A DNA stretch of 64,000 nt from Dactylosporangium sp. AC04546 (GTDB taxonomy: Bacteria > Actinomycetota > Actinomycetes > Mycobacteriales > Micromonosporaceae), in contig NZ_JAHYSG010000064.1 in assembly GCF_022095675.1 (NCBI RefSeq), forward strand, positions 8,334 through 72,333, given 5' to 3'. Every line of letters starts with the position of its first letter. The stretch's first letter is position 1. Below the pieces are notes generated by a model, which was given only the letters and a program-made list of their open reading frames with translations, was not told where the DNA came from and did no database searches. Positions 51,090 to 60,964 of the stretch are shown one piece after another. The position numbers and the translations under genes were made by a program.

Positions 51090-51413
51090 GTGGACACAAC
51101 CCAGTTGCTCAAGGGTGTGCTCGACCTGGCTGTGCTCGCCGTGCTGCGCGACGAGGACGGCTACGGCTACGACATCCTGCGCCGGCTTCGCTCGGCTGGC
51201 CTCGACGACGTCGGCGACGCCTCGGTCTACGGCACACTCCGCCGGCTCTTCCAGGCCGGGATGCTCACGACGTACGTGGTGCCCAGCGAGGAGGGCCCGC
51301 ACCGCAAGTACTACGCGCTCAACGCCGCCGGCCGCACCCAGCTGGGCGCCTCCAGCACGGTCTGGCGGGGGTTCGCGCAGACCATGAACCAGCTGATCGG
51401 GGAGAGGGCATGA
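51090..51413 (+). CDS. PadR-family transcriptional regulator
   Basis: 107 aa winged-helix protein: LLKGVLDLAVLAVLRDEDGYGYDIL and ASVYGTLRRLFQAGMLTTY are the PadR hallmarks. The GTG start at 51090 is supported by the promoter spacing. It overlaps the following HAAS gene by 4 nt, a standard PadR-HAAS pair in which the regulator responds to envelope stress or a ligand. Confidence 0.93.
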   Translation: MDTTQLLKGVLDLAVLAVLRDEDGYGYDILRRLRSAGLDDVGDASVYGTLRRLFQAGMLTTYVVPSEEGPHRKYYALNAAGRTQLGASSTVWRGFAQTMNQLIGERA

Positions 51414-52360
51414 CCGAGTCCGCGGCGCCCAGCAACCTGGAGACCGACTACTACCTCGAACGGGTCTCCGCGGCCCTGGCCGACCTGCCGGCGGAGGTGC
51501 GCGACGACCTCCTGGAGGACCTGCCGGCCCACTTCGCGGAGGTCCTGGCCGAGCAGGGCGGGTCGCTCGTGGACCGGCTGGGCCCGCCCGCCGCCTACGC
51601 GGCCGAGCTGCGCGCCGCCGCCGGTCTGGAGCCCGTCGCCGCCGCGGCGAAGGGTGGCCCCCTGAACCGGCTGGCGCCGCTCGTGGCCCGGACGGGGCGC
51701 TGGCTGTCGGTCGTCGACCGCCGGGTGGGGCAGCTCATCGGCTACCCGCGGGCGTGGGACTTCCTGGTCCTGCTGCGCCCGGCATGGTGGATCGCCCGGG
51801 CCGTCTGCGTCGTCGTGCTGATCTTTGCCGCCGACATCATCCCGACCGACCGCCTCGACGACCCGATCGGCTGGCTGTTCCTCGCGGTGGCGATCGTGAT
51901 CTCGGTGCGGATGGGCGCGACCGGCCGCCCCCGCACGCCGCGCTGGCTGGGCTGGGCCGGCACGGCGGTCGCCGTGATCGGCGCGCTGGTCGTGCTGGCC
52001 GACTGGAGCGGCGTCTCCCGCGTGTCCTCCGGCACGGGCTACTACGACCGCTGGTCGTACGTCACCGACGTCTTCCCGGTGGACAGCAGCGGCCGGCCGC
52101 TGCGCGACGTGAGCCTGTACGACCAGGACGGCAACCCCATCCAGCTCGGCGACTACTGGCGCTGCGCGGGGGGCCCGGAGAGCCAGCCGCCCAGCTACCC
52201 GCTGTGCCACGGCCCGCAGTTCCCGTCGCTGTCCCCGACGGACGTGCCCACGACGTCGGGGTCGCCCGCACCGTCGGCTTCGGCTTCGGCGTCGGTCCAG
52301 CCGTCCGGGTCCGTGTCGCCGTCCGCCTCCGTGCAGCCGTCCGTGTCGCCCTCGGGCTGA
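51410..52360 (+). CDS. HAAS-domain membrane protein with Ser/Pro-rich tail
   Basis: 316 aa. The N-terminal ~75 residues form a HAAS signalling domain (YYLERVSAALADLPAEVRDDLLEDLPAHF), followed by four hydrophobic segments (~115-220) and an extracytoplasmic stretch ending in a repetitive Ser/Ala/Val/Pro tail (SASASASVQPSGSVSPSA). In PadR-HAAS pairs the membrane protein usually works with the regulator. Its exact role is not known. Overlaps padR by 4 nt. Confidence 0.82.
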   Translation: MTESAAPSNLETDYYLERVSAALADLPAEVRDDLLEDLPAHFAEVLAEQGGSLVDRLGPPAAYAAELRAAAGLEPVAAAAKGGPLNRLAPLVARTGRWLSVVDRRVGQLIGYPRAWDFLVLLRPAWWIARAVCVVVLIFAADIIPTDRLDDPIGWLFLAVAIVISVRMGATGRPRTPRWLGWAGTAVAVIGALVVLADWSGVSRVSSGTGYYDRWSYVTDVFPVDSSGRPLRDVSLYDQDGNPIQLGDYWRCAGGPESQPPSYPLCHGPQFPSLSPTDVPTTSGSPAPSASASASVQPSGSVSPSASVQPSVSPSG

Positions 52361-52422
52361 TTCGGGGGAGCGGGCCGGGCCGGCCCCGGGGGGTCGGTGG
52401 CCGCCCCGGCCCGCTGCGCGCA

Positions 52423-52472
52423 GACGTTGGTCGATCCGCCCGCCGGGAAAGGGCGGTGGATCGACCAACGTC
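52423..52472. terminator. Long hairpin after HAAS gene
   Basis: Perfect 15-bp arms GACGTTGGTCGATCC (52423-52437) and GGATCGACCAACGTC (52458-52472), with an inner GCCC/GGGC pairing and a bulge. There is no T tract. It lies 63 bp after the HAAS stop and before the udg promoter, so it most likely ends the PadR-HAAS message. Confidence 0.55.
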
Positions 52473-52496
52473 GGCGTGACTCCGGCGCGTCTCGGT

Positions 52497-52502
52497 TAGC
52501 GT
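52497..52502 (+). promoter_or_regulatory. -10 element for uracil-DNA glycosylase gene
   Basis: TAGCGT ends 7 nt before the GTG at 52510, the same hexamer and distance as at the ndh gene (57550-57555 with GTG 57563). It is consistent with a leaderless mRNA. Confidence 0.5.
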
Positions 52503-52509
52503 GTGCCCC

Positions 52510-53211
52510 GTGGACGCGCTCGACCGGCTCGACGCCGAGATCTCCGGCTGCCGCCTCTGCCCCCGCCTGGTGGCGTGGCGCGAGGAGGTCGCGGCGACCA
52601 AGCGGGCCGCCTTCCGCGACCAGACGTACTGGGGCCGCCCCGTCCCCGGCTTCGGCCCGCACGACGCCCGGATCGCCATCCTGGGCCTCGCACCGGCCGC
52701 CCACGGCGGCAACCGCACCGGCCGCATCTTCACCGGCGACCGCTCCGGCGACGTCCTGTTCGCCGCCCTGCACCGGGCCGGGCTGGCCAACCAGCCGACC
52801 AGCACCGACCGTGACGACGGCCTCACGCTCACCGACACCCGAATCTTCGCGGCGGTGCGGTGCGCGCCGCCCGACAACAAGCCCACCCCGCAGGAGCGCG
52901 ACACCTGTGCCCCCTACCTGCACCGTGAGATGGGCCTCATCCGTCCCCACCTGCGTGTCGTCATCGCGCTGGGCGGCTTCGCCTGGGCCGCGTTCTGGCC
53001 CGCCCTCAAGGCCGTCTACGGTGTAGCTCCGGCACGGAAGGTGCCGTTCGGTCACGGCGTGCTGTGGCAGTCCGAAAACCAGGCCGAGGGTGCCCCCGCG
53101 TTGCTCGGTTGTTACCACGTGAGCCAGCAGAACACCTTTACCGGTCGGCTCACGCCAGGAATGCTGGACGAGATCCTCGCCCGGGCCAAGGCGTTGGCCG
53201 GGGCGAACTGA
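52510..53211 (+). CDS. Type 5 uracil-DNA glycosylase (UdgB)
   Basis: 233 aa. Four cysteines (GCRLCP near the N-terminus, RCAPPDN and DTCAPYL centrally) form the expected [4Fe-4S] site. [19 protein letters not shown] and the C-terminal [15 protein letters not shown] are type 5 signatures. It excises uracil and other deaminated bases, important in a GC-rich genome where cytosine deamination is frequent. A GTG at 52501 is also in frame, but 52510 matches the leaderless promoter. Confidence 0.92.
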   Translation: MDALDRLDAEISGCRLCPRLVAWREEVAATKRAAFRDQTYWGRPVPGFGPHDARIAILGLAPAAHGGNRTGRIFTGDRSGDVLFAALHRAGLANQPTSTDRDDGLTLTDTRIFAAVRCAPPDNKPTPQERDTCAPYLHREMGLIRPHLRVVIALGGFAWAAFWPALKAVYGVAPARKVPFGHGVLWQSENQAEGAPALLGCYHVSQQNTFTGRLTPGMLDEILARAKALAGAN

Positions 53212-53224
53212 GCGACGGGATGTC

Positions 53225-53932
53225 ATGGACCGCACCATCAGCCGCTGGTTGCCGGTGCTGGCCGTGGTCGGCGTGCTCGGCATCGCGATCGTGGCGGCGG
53301 CGCTGTCCTCGCCGGAGGTCACCAGCCTGCCGGTGCCCGAGCTGAACCCGACCGACGCGCCGACGGGCCCGCCGACGGTCGAGCCCAGCCTGATGCCGAC
53401 CATGCCGGCGGGCGACGGCGACCCGGCCTACTCGCTGCCCGACTGGATCCTCTACGCGGTCACCGGCCTCTGCGGGGTCGTGGTGGTCGCGCTGGTGGCC
53501 GGCCTGGTCTACATGTTCCTGCGCAACGCCGGACCGAAGGCCAAACCGCGCCTGTTCGTCGAGCCCGAGGCGCCCGCGCCGATGCAGGTCGACACCGGCG
53601 AGGAGGTCGTGGCCGCGGTCGACGCCGGCCTGGCCGAGCTGGCCGGCACCGACGGCGACCCGCGGCGGGCGGTGATCGCCTGCTGGGTCCGGCTGGAGCG
53701 GGCCGCCGCCGCGGCCGGCACGCCCCGCCTGGTCGGCGACAGCCCGACCGAGCTGGTCACCCGGCTGCTGGAGGGCCACCGCGTGACCCGCCCGACCCTG
53801 GAGGGGCTCGCCGAGGTGTACCGCGAGGCCCGCTACGCCACCCACCCGGTCGACGAGCGGTCCCGCCGGGCCGCCATCGACGCCCTCAGCCAGCTGCGCG
53901 CCGAGCTGTCGGGGGTGGCGCATGGCGCGTGA
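53225..53932 (+). CDS. DUF4129 membrane protein
   Basis: 235 aa. Two transmembrane segments (~9-28 and ~77-98) flank a short outer Pro-rich loop. The C-terminal cytoplasmic half has the DUF4129 pattern (ARYATHPVDERSRRAAIDAL). DUF4129 domains usually occur in membrane proteins encoded beside MoxR, DUF58 and transglutaminases. It overlaps the next gene by 11 nt and starts the MoxR cluster. Confidence 0.85.
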   Translation: MDRTISRWLPVLAVVGVLGIAIVAAALSSPEVTSLPVPELNPTDAPTGPPTVEPSLMPTMPAGDGDPAYSLPDWILYAVTGLCGVVVVALVAGLVYMFLRNAGPKAKPRLFVEPEAPAPMQVDTGEEVVAAVDAGLAELAGTDGDPRRAVIACWVRLERAAAAAGTPRLVGDSPTELVTRLLEGHRVTRPTLEGLAEVYREARYATHPVDERSRRAAIDALSQLRAELSGVAHGA

Positions 53933-54565
53933 GCGCGATGAGGTGGTCGGCCTCGACGAGCTGTTCGACGCCGGCCGGGCGACCGTGCGGGCCGACGTCG
54001 CGCGCCCGGTGCGCCGCCCGTCCCGGCCCTTCGACTCCCGCTGGTGGATCCGCCGGCTGTTCGTGGCCGTCGCGCTGACCACCGTCGGGTGGGGCGTGCT
54101 GTGGGTGGCCGGCTACTCCGTGTCGTACCCGCTGGTCCTGCTCACCATCGTGGCCATCCAGGTGCTGCGGGAGGTGCTGCAGCAGGTGCGCGCCGACGAC
54201 CTGCCGGCCGAGGTCACCGGCAAGGGCCTGGAGCCCCAGCAGCCGCCGCAGCCGACCGGCGAGCGGCCGCGGCTGCGCGACGCGGTGCCGCCCGCCGACG
54301 GCATCCGGCTGGCCGTCGGCAAGTGGGACGACCGGCTCATCTGGGGCGAGCGCGACCCCGGCCGGTTCGCCGCCCTCGTGGTACCGCGCGTGACCGACCT
54401 CGTCAACGGCCGGCTGCGCCAGCGGCACGGCATCACCCTGACCAGCGCCCCGGAGCAGGCTCGCGAGCTCGTCGGCGAGGAGCTCTGGCAGCTGCTGCAC
54501 TACACGCCGTCCCGCGTGCCGAGCCCGCGGGACGTAGCATCGATCGTCGCGAAGGTGGAGGCGCT

Positions 54566-54569
<4 letters not shown>
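53922..54569 (+). CDS. Membrane protein of the MoxR cluster, unknown function
   Basis: 215 aa with two adjacent hydrophobic helices (~45-85) and a cytoplasmic C-terminal region of ~130 residues (GIRLAVGKWDDRLIWGERDPGRFAAL). I do not recognise the family. It overlaps the DUF4129 gene by 11 nt and the moxR gene by 4 nt, so it is almost certainly part of the same complex or pathway. Confidence 0.7.
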
Positions 54570-55547
<978 letters not shown>

Positions 55548-55555
<8 letters not shown>

Positions 55556-56876
55556 CCAGGCCGCTCCCCGGTCCCACGCGCGGGCGTTCGAGCCGACCCG
55601 GGCGCTGGGCCGGGCCGTGCTGGTCAGCGGCGTGCTCGTGCTCGTCGCCGTGCTCACCGGCAGCTTCGACCTGGTGGTCCTGGCGGCGCCGTTCGCCATC
55701 GGCACCGCGGTCTCGCTCGTGCGCCGGCCGGGCCGCGCCCCGACGGTCGCGGTGACCGCCGCCGAGCCGTTCCTGGTCGAGGGCGGCGACCTCGACGTGC
55801 GCGTCGACGTCGGCAACCCCAACCCGGACGGCTTCGACCTGGTCGTGGTCCGCCTGCTGGTGCCGCAGTGGGTGCGCCTCAAGCACTCCGACCGGCCCTA
55901 CGCGGTCGACGTGCAGGGCGGCACCATCGCCGGCGTCGACCTGGAGGGCCGGGTGCTGCGCTGGGGCCGCCACCCGCTCGGCCCGGTCACCGCCCACGCG
56001 GTCGCCGCCGACGGGCTGCTCATCAGCCGGCCGGTGCGGGCGCCCGAGCTGCCCCTGAAGGCGTACCCGGCGATCGAGCACTTCGACGCCGCCGAGGCGA
56101 TGCCGCGGGCCGCCGGCCACGTCGGCGGGCACCGCTCCCGCCGCACCGGCGAGGGCGGCGAGCTGGCCGGCGTGCGCCGGTTCGGCCCGGGCGACCGGCT
56201 GCGCCGCATCGACTGGCGGGTCTCGCTGCGCACCCGCGAGATCCACGTGGTCAGCACCCTGTCCGACCGCGACGCCGAGGTCGTCGTGCTCCTCGACGCC
56301 CTGCACGAGGCCGGCCGCTCCGGCGGCATCGAGGGCCGCGCGTCGGTGCTCGACACGACCGTGCGGGCCGCCGCCGGCATCGCCGAGCACTACCTGCACC
56401 GCGGCGACCGGGTGGCGCTGCTGCAGTACGGCGGGACCGTGCGGCACCTGCGCGCCGCGAGCGGCCGCCGCCACTACATGACGACGCTGGAGTGGCTGCT
56501 CGACGTGGCCCCGGCCGGCAACGCCGACGAGCCGCCGCCGTCGTCGTTCGGCCCGCACATGGTCCAGGGCAACGCGCTGGTGATGGTGCTCACCCCGCTG
56601 CTGGACATCCGCTCGGCGGCGATGCTCGCCAACCTGGCCCGGGCCGGCCGGTTCGTGGTCGCCGTCGACACCCTGGGCAATCCGGTCCTGCCGAAGCGCT
56701 CGGCCGCCAAGTGGGGCGACATCCCGCAGCGGCTGTGGGCCCTGGAGCGCCAGAACATCATCGCCCAGCTGCGTGAGCACGGCGTCCCGGTGGTCGCCTG
56801 GGGCGGCGCGGGCAGCCTCGACGAGGTGCTGCGCGGCGTGGCCCGCGTGGCCGTCGGAAGAACGGTCACGGCATGA
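55548..56876 (+). CDS. DUF58 protein
   Basis: 442 aa. Two N-terminal hydrophobic segments, then the DUF58 signature GHRSRRTGEGGELAGVRRF followed by PGDRLRRIDWRVSLR, and a vWA-like C-terminal region (EVVVLLDALHEAG). DUF58 proteins are the usual partners of MoxR and often bind metal through the vWA-like fold. Start GTG 55548, ATGA overlap at the end with the next gene. Confidence 0.9.
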
Positions 56877-57445
56877 TCGAAGAACTTCGGGAGTACTTCC
56901 AGGGCCGCGTCAACCGGGCCCGGGACGTCATCGAGCGGGCCTCCGCCGGCCCCGTGCTCATCCGCCTGGCCGTCGCCGTGTTCGCCGCGCTGTCGATGGT
57001 GCTGGCCTTCCCCAGCCAGGTCACCGGCAACCTGGCCGCGATCGTCGTGGCCGGCGTGGTCGCGGTCCTGCCGGCGTTCTTCCCGCGCACCCGCCTGGTC
57101 GGCCTGGCCGTCCTCCTGTGCGCCTTCGGCTGGCTGCTCGGCACCATCGTCTACGACCAGCCCTTCGGCGTGACCCGGCTGATCGCCCTGTCGACCACGC
57201 TGTACCTCATGCACTCCCTCGCCGCGCTGGCCGCGGTGCTGCCGTACGACGCGGTGCTCTCGCCCGGCGTGCTCAGCGGCTGGCTGCTGCGGGCCGCGGG
57301 CGTCGTGGCCGCGAGCGCGATCGTCAGCGTCCTGCTGCTGGCGGTCGTGAAGCTGGTCGTCGGCCCGGCGTTCCTCGTCGCGTCGCTCGTCGGCGTGGTC
57401 GCCGTCGGCGTCCTGGTCTGGCTGGTCGCGCGCCGCAGCGCTTAG
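56873..57445 (+). CDS. Membrane protein of the MoxR cluster, unknown function
   Basis: 190 aa with five or six hydrophobic segments from residue ~25 to ~187. No family recognised. It is the last gene of the DUF4129-MoxR-DUF58 unit, in 4-nt overlap. The usual transglutaminase partner of such clusters is not present in this window, so this may fill a different final role. Confidence 0.7.
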   Translation: MIEELREYFQGRVNRARDVIERASAGPVLIRLAVAVFAALSMVLAFPSQVTGNLAAIVVAGVVAVLPAFFPRTRLVGLAVLLCAFGWLLGTIVYDQPFGVTRLIALSTTLYLMHSLAALAAVLPYDAVLSPGVLSGWLLRAAGVVAASAIVSVLLLAVVKLVVGPAFLVASLVGVVAVGVLVWLVARRSA

Positions 57446-57549
57446 GCCCCGTCGGCGCCCGCGCGTCCGGCCTGTGTGGTCGCGGTAACAGCCCTGGTAA
57501 CGCCCGTTACATGTCTGTGGCCTGACTGCTTTCGAGCCATCGAAGTGGC

Positions 57550-57555
57550 TAGCGT
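57550..57555 (+). promoter_or_regulatory. -10 element for ndh, leaderless
   Basis: TAGCGT ends 7 nt before GTG 57563, the same arrangement as at the uracil-DNA glycosylase gene. No Shine-Dalgarno sequence is visible. Confidence 0.5.
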
Positions 57556-57562
57556 TGACGCT

Positions 57563-58927
57563 GTGGCTGCGAAGCGAATCCTGATCGTCGGCGCCGGGCA
57601 CGTCGGGCTGTACGCCGCCCTCCGCCTGTCGAAGAAGCTCCACCTCCACGAGGCTGAGGTCACCGTTGTCGACCCCCAGCCGCACATGACGTACCAGCCG
57701 TTCCTGCCCGAGTCGGCGGCCGGCAACATCTCCCCGCGGCACACGGTCGTGCCGCTGCGCCGCGAGCTCAAGCGCTGTCACGTGCTGTCCGGCACGGTCA
57801 CCAGCATCGAGCACGCGCGGAAGGTCGCGATCGTCCAGCCGATCATCGGCCCGGCCCGCGAGGTGCCGTACGACCACATCGTCGTCGCCCCCGGCTCGGT
57901 GTCCCGCACGCTGCCGATCCCCGGCCTGCGCGAGCAGGCGGTCGGCTTCAAGACCATCGGCGAGGCCATCTTCCTGCGCAACAGCGTCCTCGACCGGCTC
58001 GACGTGGCGGTCACCACGACCGACCCGGCGACCCGCCGGCGCGCGCTGACGTTCGTGTTCGTCGGCGGCGGCTACGCCGGCATCGAGGCGCTCGCCGAGA
58101 TGGAGGACATGGTCCGCGGCGCCCTGCGGTACTACCCGGAGATCCCGGAGGACGAGGTGCACTTCGTCCTCGTCGAGGCGGCCAACCGCATCCTGCCCGA
58201 GGTCGGCGCGGAGATGGGCGCCTACACGGTCGTCCAGCTCACGAAGCGCAACATCGACATCCGGCTGGGCACCCGGCTCGAGTCGTGCGTCGACGGGATC
58301 GTCGAGCTCTCCGACGGCGACCGGTTCGAGGCCGACACCATCGTGTGGACCGCCGGCGTCAAGCCGCACCCGATGCTCGAGGACACCGACCTGCCGCGCA
58401 GCCCGCGCGGTGCGATCACCTGCAAGCCGACGCTGCAGGTCGTCGACCCGGACGGCAACGTGGTCGAGGGCGCATGGAGCGCCGGCGACTGCGCCGCGGT
58501 GCCCGACCTGACCGCCGAAGACCCCGCCGCCCTGTGCTCGCCGAGCGCGCAGCACGCGGTGCGCCAGGCGTCGCGGCTGGCCGACAACATCGCGGCCGTG
58601 GTCCGTGGGCGCAAGCCGGTCGACTACAAGCACAAGCACGTCGGCTCGGTCGCCGGCCTCGGCCTCTACAAGGGCGCGGCGCGGGTCTACGGCGTGAAGG
58701 TGCGCGGGGTTCCGGCGTGGTTCATGCACCGCACGTACCACCTGAGCCGCATCCCGACCCTGAACCGGAAGATCCGGGTGCTGGTCGACTGGACGCTCCA
58801 GCTCGTCCTGCGCCGCGAGGTCGTCGCGCTGGGCTCGCTGCACGAGCCGCGGGAGGCCTTCACCGAGGTCACCCAGCCGATCCCGCTCCCGGTCCGGGCC
58901 GAGAAGACCGGCCGGATCGCCGCCTGA
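57563..58927 (+). CDS. ndh: Type II NADH dehydrogenase
   Basis: 454 aa single-subunit respiratory NADH:quinone oxidoreductase, non-proton-pumping. FAD-binding GAGHVGLYAAL at the N-terminus, NADH-binding VFVGGGYAGIEAL around residue 170, and the second FAD segment with WSAGDCAAVP. The C-terminal region RVYGVKVRGVPAWFMHR carries the membrane-attachment part. GTG 57563 was chosen by alignment and by the -10 distance; GTG 57545 is in frame. Confidence 0.93.
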   Translation: MAAKRILIVGAGHVGLYAALRLSKKLHLHEAEVTVVDPQPHMTYQPFLPESAAGNISPRHTVVPLRRELKRCHVLSGTVTSIEHARKVAIVQPIIGPAREVPYDHIVVAPGSVSRTLPIPGLREQAVGFKTIGEAIFLRNSVLDRLDVAVTTTDPATRRRALTFVFVGGGYAGIEALAEMEDMVRGALRYYPEIPEDEVHFVLVEAANRILPEVGAEMGAYTVVQLTKRNIDIRLGTRLESCVDGIVELSDGDRFEADTIVWTAGVKPHPMLEDTDLPRSPRGAITCKPTLQVVDPDGNVVEGAWSAGDCAAVPDLTAEDPAALCSPSAQHAVRQASRLADNIAAVVRGRKPVDYKHKHVGSVAGLGLYKGAARVYGVKVRGVPAWFMHRTYHLSRIPTLNRKIRVLVDWTLQLVLRREVVALGSLHEPREAFTEVTQPIPLPVRAEKTGRIAA

Positions 58928-58934
58928 GCCGGAC

Positions 58935-60719
58935 TCAGGCCGAGCGGGCCCGCCAGACCCACACGTCGGCGACCCGCTCGCCCGGGCCGAGCAGCCCGTC
59001 CAGCGTCGCCTTCAGCGCGGCGTGGCCGGGCTGCCAGTCGGCGAGCACGAACGACGAGGCGCGCCAGTAGGCGATGTCCCGGCGCAGCGCCACCCGGTCC
59101 TTGTCGGTGAGCTCCGGCGCGGTGCCGCCCTGGGCCGCCCGCTGCAGCAGCTGGGCCGTCGGCCGGGGGTAGATCCCGACCGCGGCCCGGCCGTCGCGGC
59201 CGTAGGGCCCGATGAACCAGCCCTGCGGGGTGGCGAAGCCCACGCCGGCGGCGGCCGCCCAGCGCATCGCCTGCGGGTCCCTCGAGTCGGGCAGCGGCAC
59301 CGGCACGATCGTGCCGTCGGCCGGGGCGAAGGTGCGCCAGTACCCCTCCGTGAAGAACCGCGGCGCGGCCGGCCGCTCCTGGGTGGGCAGCGGCACCGGC
59401 GCCAGCGGCGCCAGCGCGGCCACGACCGCGACCGGCACGAGCAGCCGCAGCGTCTCCGTCTGGGTGACGGCGGCGTCCACGACCCGGGCCAGCACGTAGG
59501 CCAGCAGTGGGATCGCGGCCAGCGCGAACCGGGTCGGCAGCGCCGACTCGACCACCGGCAGGCCGTCGAGCAGCGCGAACGGCCCCCAGTGGTCGGTCTG
59601 CTCGCGGCCGGCCACGACCCGCGGCCCGAGCGCGAGCAGGCACAGCACCAGCGCCGCCACCGCCGAGGCCGTGACCGCCGGCCGGCGCCAGAGCCAGACC
59701 GCGCCGCCGGCCACGACCAGCAGGACCGGCCAGCCGAAGAAGGTGGTGTACTCCGCGGGCCCGCTCGCCAGCCGTGCGGCCCCGTCGTCACCGGCCAGCG
59801 ACAGCGGCGAGATGGCGGTGAACGCGTGCAGGTCGGCCGAGTAGTACCGGGACAGGAACACGCCGCCGTCGACCGACTGCGGGCCGTGGAACTGCAGCCA
59901 CAGCGGGTAGGCGAGCAGGAGCGTGGCGAGGGCGCCGCCGATCGCCAGCCCGGCCGCCAGGCGCGCCACCGATGGCCGCCGGAGCAGCCAGTACGTCCCG
60001 CAGAACAGCGCGAGCCCGGTCGCGGTGAGGAACAGCACCTCCTCCCCGACGAAGAACTGGGCCGTGACCAGGGCGCCGAGCAGCAGCCCGCGGCGGATCG
60101 TGCGGCCCGCGCCGGCGAGCGGATCGGTGGCCAGCCGCAGCACGCACCACACGATCGGCGGTACCAGCCAGGCGGCGGTCATGTGCAGGTGCCCGTTGGA
60201 CTGCGACACCATCCCCGGCGCGAAACCGGCGAACGCCCCGCCCACCAGCGCCGCCAGCCGGTGCAGGCCGGCGGTCCGGGCGAGCAGCAGGTACCAGCCC
60301 GTGCCCGTCGCCGCGAGGTTCACCGCGGTGACGACCAGGAAGGTGTAATGCGGGCCGAAGGCGAGCGTGACCGGCGCGAAGAGCAGCCCCAGCCCGACGA
60401 GTGACGCGTTGCACAGCAGGTTGACCCCGTCCGGCGCGTTCAGTGCCCCGGTGACCAGCGAGAAGTCGCCGCGGTACGCTCGGGTGGCGTAGGCGAGGAA
60501 CCACTCGTCAAGAGCCTGGTCGTTCGGGTTCAGCGCCAGCGCCCGGCGGGCCGGGTCGGCCCACAGGCCGCTGGTCAGCAGGGCGGCGGCGGCCGCGAAG
60601 AGCAGCGCCACACCGGCGTCCATAGGCCATCGGCGCCGTTCGCGCAACGGCGAAGCGGTTGATGTTGACGACGCTGAGGGCGCCACCTCCGCCTCGTCGG
60701 TCTGTGGGCCGCTGGTCAC
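58935..60719 (-). CDS. GT-C-like multi-pass membrane protein
   Basis: 594 aa with about 11-13 hydrophobic segments and an outer, non-membrane C-terminal region (~450-594). The early outer loop DEWFLAYATRAYRGDF has acidic residues of the kind that serve as catalytic Asp in GT-C glycosyltransferases. It resembles uncharacterised actinobacterial membrane glycosyltransferases. Its role in cell-wall or surface glycan synthesis is inferred. GTG start at 60717-60719, divergent from tRNA-Leu. Confidence 0.68.
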   Translation of the reverse strand: MTSGPQTDEAEVAPSASSTSTASPLRERRRWPMDAGVALLFAAAAALLTSGLWADPARRALALNPNDQALDEWFLAYATRAYRGDFSLVTGALNAPDGVNLLCNASLVGLGLLFAPVTLAFGPHYTFLVVTAVNLAATGTGWYLLLARTAGLHRLAALVGGAFAGFAPGMVSQSNGHLHMTAAWLVPPIVWCVLRLATDPLAGAGRTIRRGLLLGALVTAQFFVGEEVLFLTATGLALFCGTYWLLRRPSVARLAAGLAIGGALATLLLAYPLWLQFHGPQSVDGGVFLSRYYSADLHAFTAISPLSLAGDDGAARLASGPAEYTTFFGWPVLLVVAGGAVWLWRRPAVTASAVAALVLCLLALGPRVVAGREQTDHWGPFALLDGLPVVESALPTRFALAAIPLLAYVLARVVDAAVTQTETLRLLVPVAVVAALAPLAPVPLPTQERPAAPRFFTEGYWRTFAPADGTIVPVPLPDSRDPQAMRWAAAAGVGFATPQGWFIGPYGRDGRAAVGIYPRPTAQLLQRAAQGGTAPELTDKDRVALRRDIAYWRASSFVLADWQPGHAALKATLDGLLGPGERVADVWVWRARSA

Positions 60720-60751
60720 CCGGACGACAGTAACGGCCGTCCCCTTGTCGG

Positions 60752-60780
60752 TGTTGATGGTTCGCCGGACGGGCTACCGT
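60752..60780 (+). promoter_or_regulatory. Promoter of tRNA-Leu(UAA)
   Basis: TGTTGA/TTGATG (from 60752) and TACCGT (60775-60780) form a -35/-10 pair with 15-17 bp spacing. The tRNA begins 17 bp after the -10. Confidence 0.5.
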
Positions 60781-60796
60781 GAGAGCGCGTTTCTAC

Positions 60797-60877
60797 GCCC
60801 GGGTGGTGGAACGGCAGACACGGCCGCCTTAAAAGCGGCTGCCGCGAGGCGTGCGGGTTCGACCCCCGCCCCGGGCA
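60797..60877 (+). tRNA. bldA: tRNA-Leu(UAA), bldA-type
   Basis: The acceptor stem GCCCGGG pairs with CCCGGGC at the 3' end, followed by discriminator A; CCA is not encoded. The anticodon stem GCCGC/GCGGC holds loop CTTAAAA with anticodon TAA. A long variable arm (TGCCGCGAGGCGT) and T-arm GCGGGTTCGACCCCCGC are as expected for tRNA-Leu. It reads UUA, the rarest codon in such genomes, and corresponds to bldA of Streptomyces, where it controls development and secondary metabolism through TTA-containing genes. Confidence 0.93.
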
Positions 60878-60964
60878 CACCCCGCACCGGCACGTTGCAC
60901 TGTATGGTGCCCATTCGCGGTACGCTGGTCGTACTTGTGAATGCGACGCCCCTGGAGGCTGATC

